From: Scenedesmus sp. ARA3
Lineage: Eukaryota; Chlorophyta; Chlorophyceae; Sphaeropleales; Scenedesmaceae
Assembly: GCA_004335835.1 (NCBI GenBank)
Contig: RWJK01001636.1
Span: 1 to 41,833, forward strand
Reading direction: 5' to 3'
Length of the DNA: 41,833 nucleotides
Below are positions 41,362-41,833 of the stretch, piece by piece. A model generated the notes under the pieces. The model did no database searches and was not told the DNA's origin. It worked only from the letters and a program-made list of their open reading frames with translations. Position 1 is the stretch's first letter. Each line of letters opens with the position of its first letter. Both the position numbers and the translations under genes were made by a program.

Positions 41362-41833
41362 GATGTGAGACAACACGTCTTGACCTTTAATAAAGATGTA
41401 CTGCCACTGGCAGTAGTACTGCCATTTCCTACCGTGTACTGCCATTCCTACCGTGTACTGCCATTTCCTACCGTGTTCCACCACGATGTAGCGCTGTACT
41501 GCCGCCACGGCAGTGTACTGCTGTGTTCATTGGCGTGTGCACTGCATTGTTTGCCGTGTTCCCGCACCAGGTGGTGCACATCTGCAGGATTTGGCTGTGA
41601 TTGCGTCTGGCACATGCGAGCGTGTTTATGTTGCAATGGCACAACTTGACGAGACTTGGGTTGGTGCAGCCCGTTGCAGGCAGCAATACTTGTTTGGTGC
41701 TTGCGCAATGCACTCAGTGCAGGGTGGGAGGGTGCTTGCTCGAATTGGGTAGAACGTACTCATTTAGCTATTCCAGCAGCGGCGCAGTGTGGTGCACACA
41801 GTTGCGACGTGTACTTGAATATGTGCATGCCCA
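41362..41833. other. 3' flank of the CHRD gene
   Basis: AATAAA lies at about 41389. Three 19-20 bp units of GTACTGCCATTTCCTACCGT run from 41416 to 41474, with further GTACTGCC words up to 41520. No gene is seen to the window end. Confidence 0.6.

Noticed and set aside
1..41833. Transposons or viral insertions
   Set aside because: No transposase, reverse transcriptase, integrase, terminal inverted repeats or LTRs were recognised; the repeats match local exons instead.

Overview
This window is nuclear DNA of a green alga, most likely Chlorophyceae. The genes have many short GT-AG introns, plant or plastid-type products (a chloroplast HMA1-type metal ATPase and a FAD5-type lipid desaturase), a eukaryotic tRNA-Val, very many (CAG)n/(CTG)n runs, and a candidate algal TGTAA poly(A) signal. 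I see no prokaryotic operon, mobile element or CRISPR array. The class is inferred from these traits; no species can be read from the window.

Layout. 1-63: 3' part of tRNA-Val(AAC). 1236-12724 (-): HMA1-like P1B-4 metal ATPase, 10 exons, 1188 aa. 13999-19438 (+): Gfo/Idh/MocA oxidoreductase resembling D-galacturonate reductase, 9 exons, 433 aa. 21476-25830 (+): FAD5/Delta9-type acyl desaturase, 8 exons, 366 aa. 27937-30803 (-): THUMPD1/Tan1-type tRNA acetylation adaptor, 4 exons, 364 aa. 31332-36071 (+): PEX2 peroxisomal RING protein, 6 exons, 455 aa. 37816-41361 (+): secreted CHRD-domain protein with Lys/Glu and Pro/Ser-rich tails, 5 exons, 495 aa. All six models were built by hand from splice sites, and every one keeps its frame from ATG to stop. 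HMA1/oxidoreductase and THUMPD1/PEX2 are divergent pairs; FAD5/THUMPD1 are convergent. The genes share no evident pathway: metal transport, sugar-acid metabolism, plastid lipid desaturation, tRNA modification, peroxisome biogenesis and cell surface.

The outstanding feature is not a gene but how the genes are built. Almost every intron holds one to seven diverged, truncated tandem copies of the edge of a neighbouring exon. Each copy keeps the splice site and some flanking intron, and the period is about 30-260 bp. The last exons are repeated in the same way into the 3' UTR. These 'exon-edge echo arrays' occur in all six genes and on both strands. They explain most of the non-coding sequence and most spurious ORFs here, and they set out rows of competing donors or acceptors. 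At several places (HMA1 exons 6 and 7, CHRD exon 4) the extra acceptors are in phase and open, so alternative use would add repeated functional motifs to the protein. At THUMPD1 exon 4 two of three near-identical acceptors lead to early stops. (CTG)n runs lie just upstream of many real acceptors, as if they served as the pyrimidine tract, and they may help drive the duplication.
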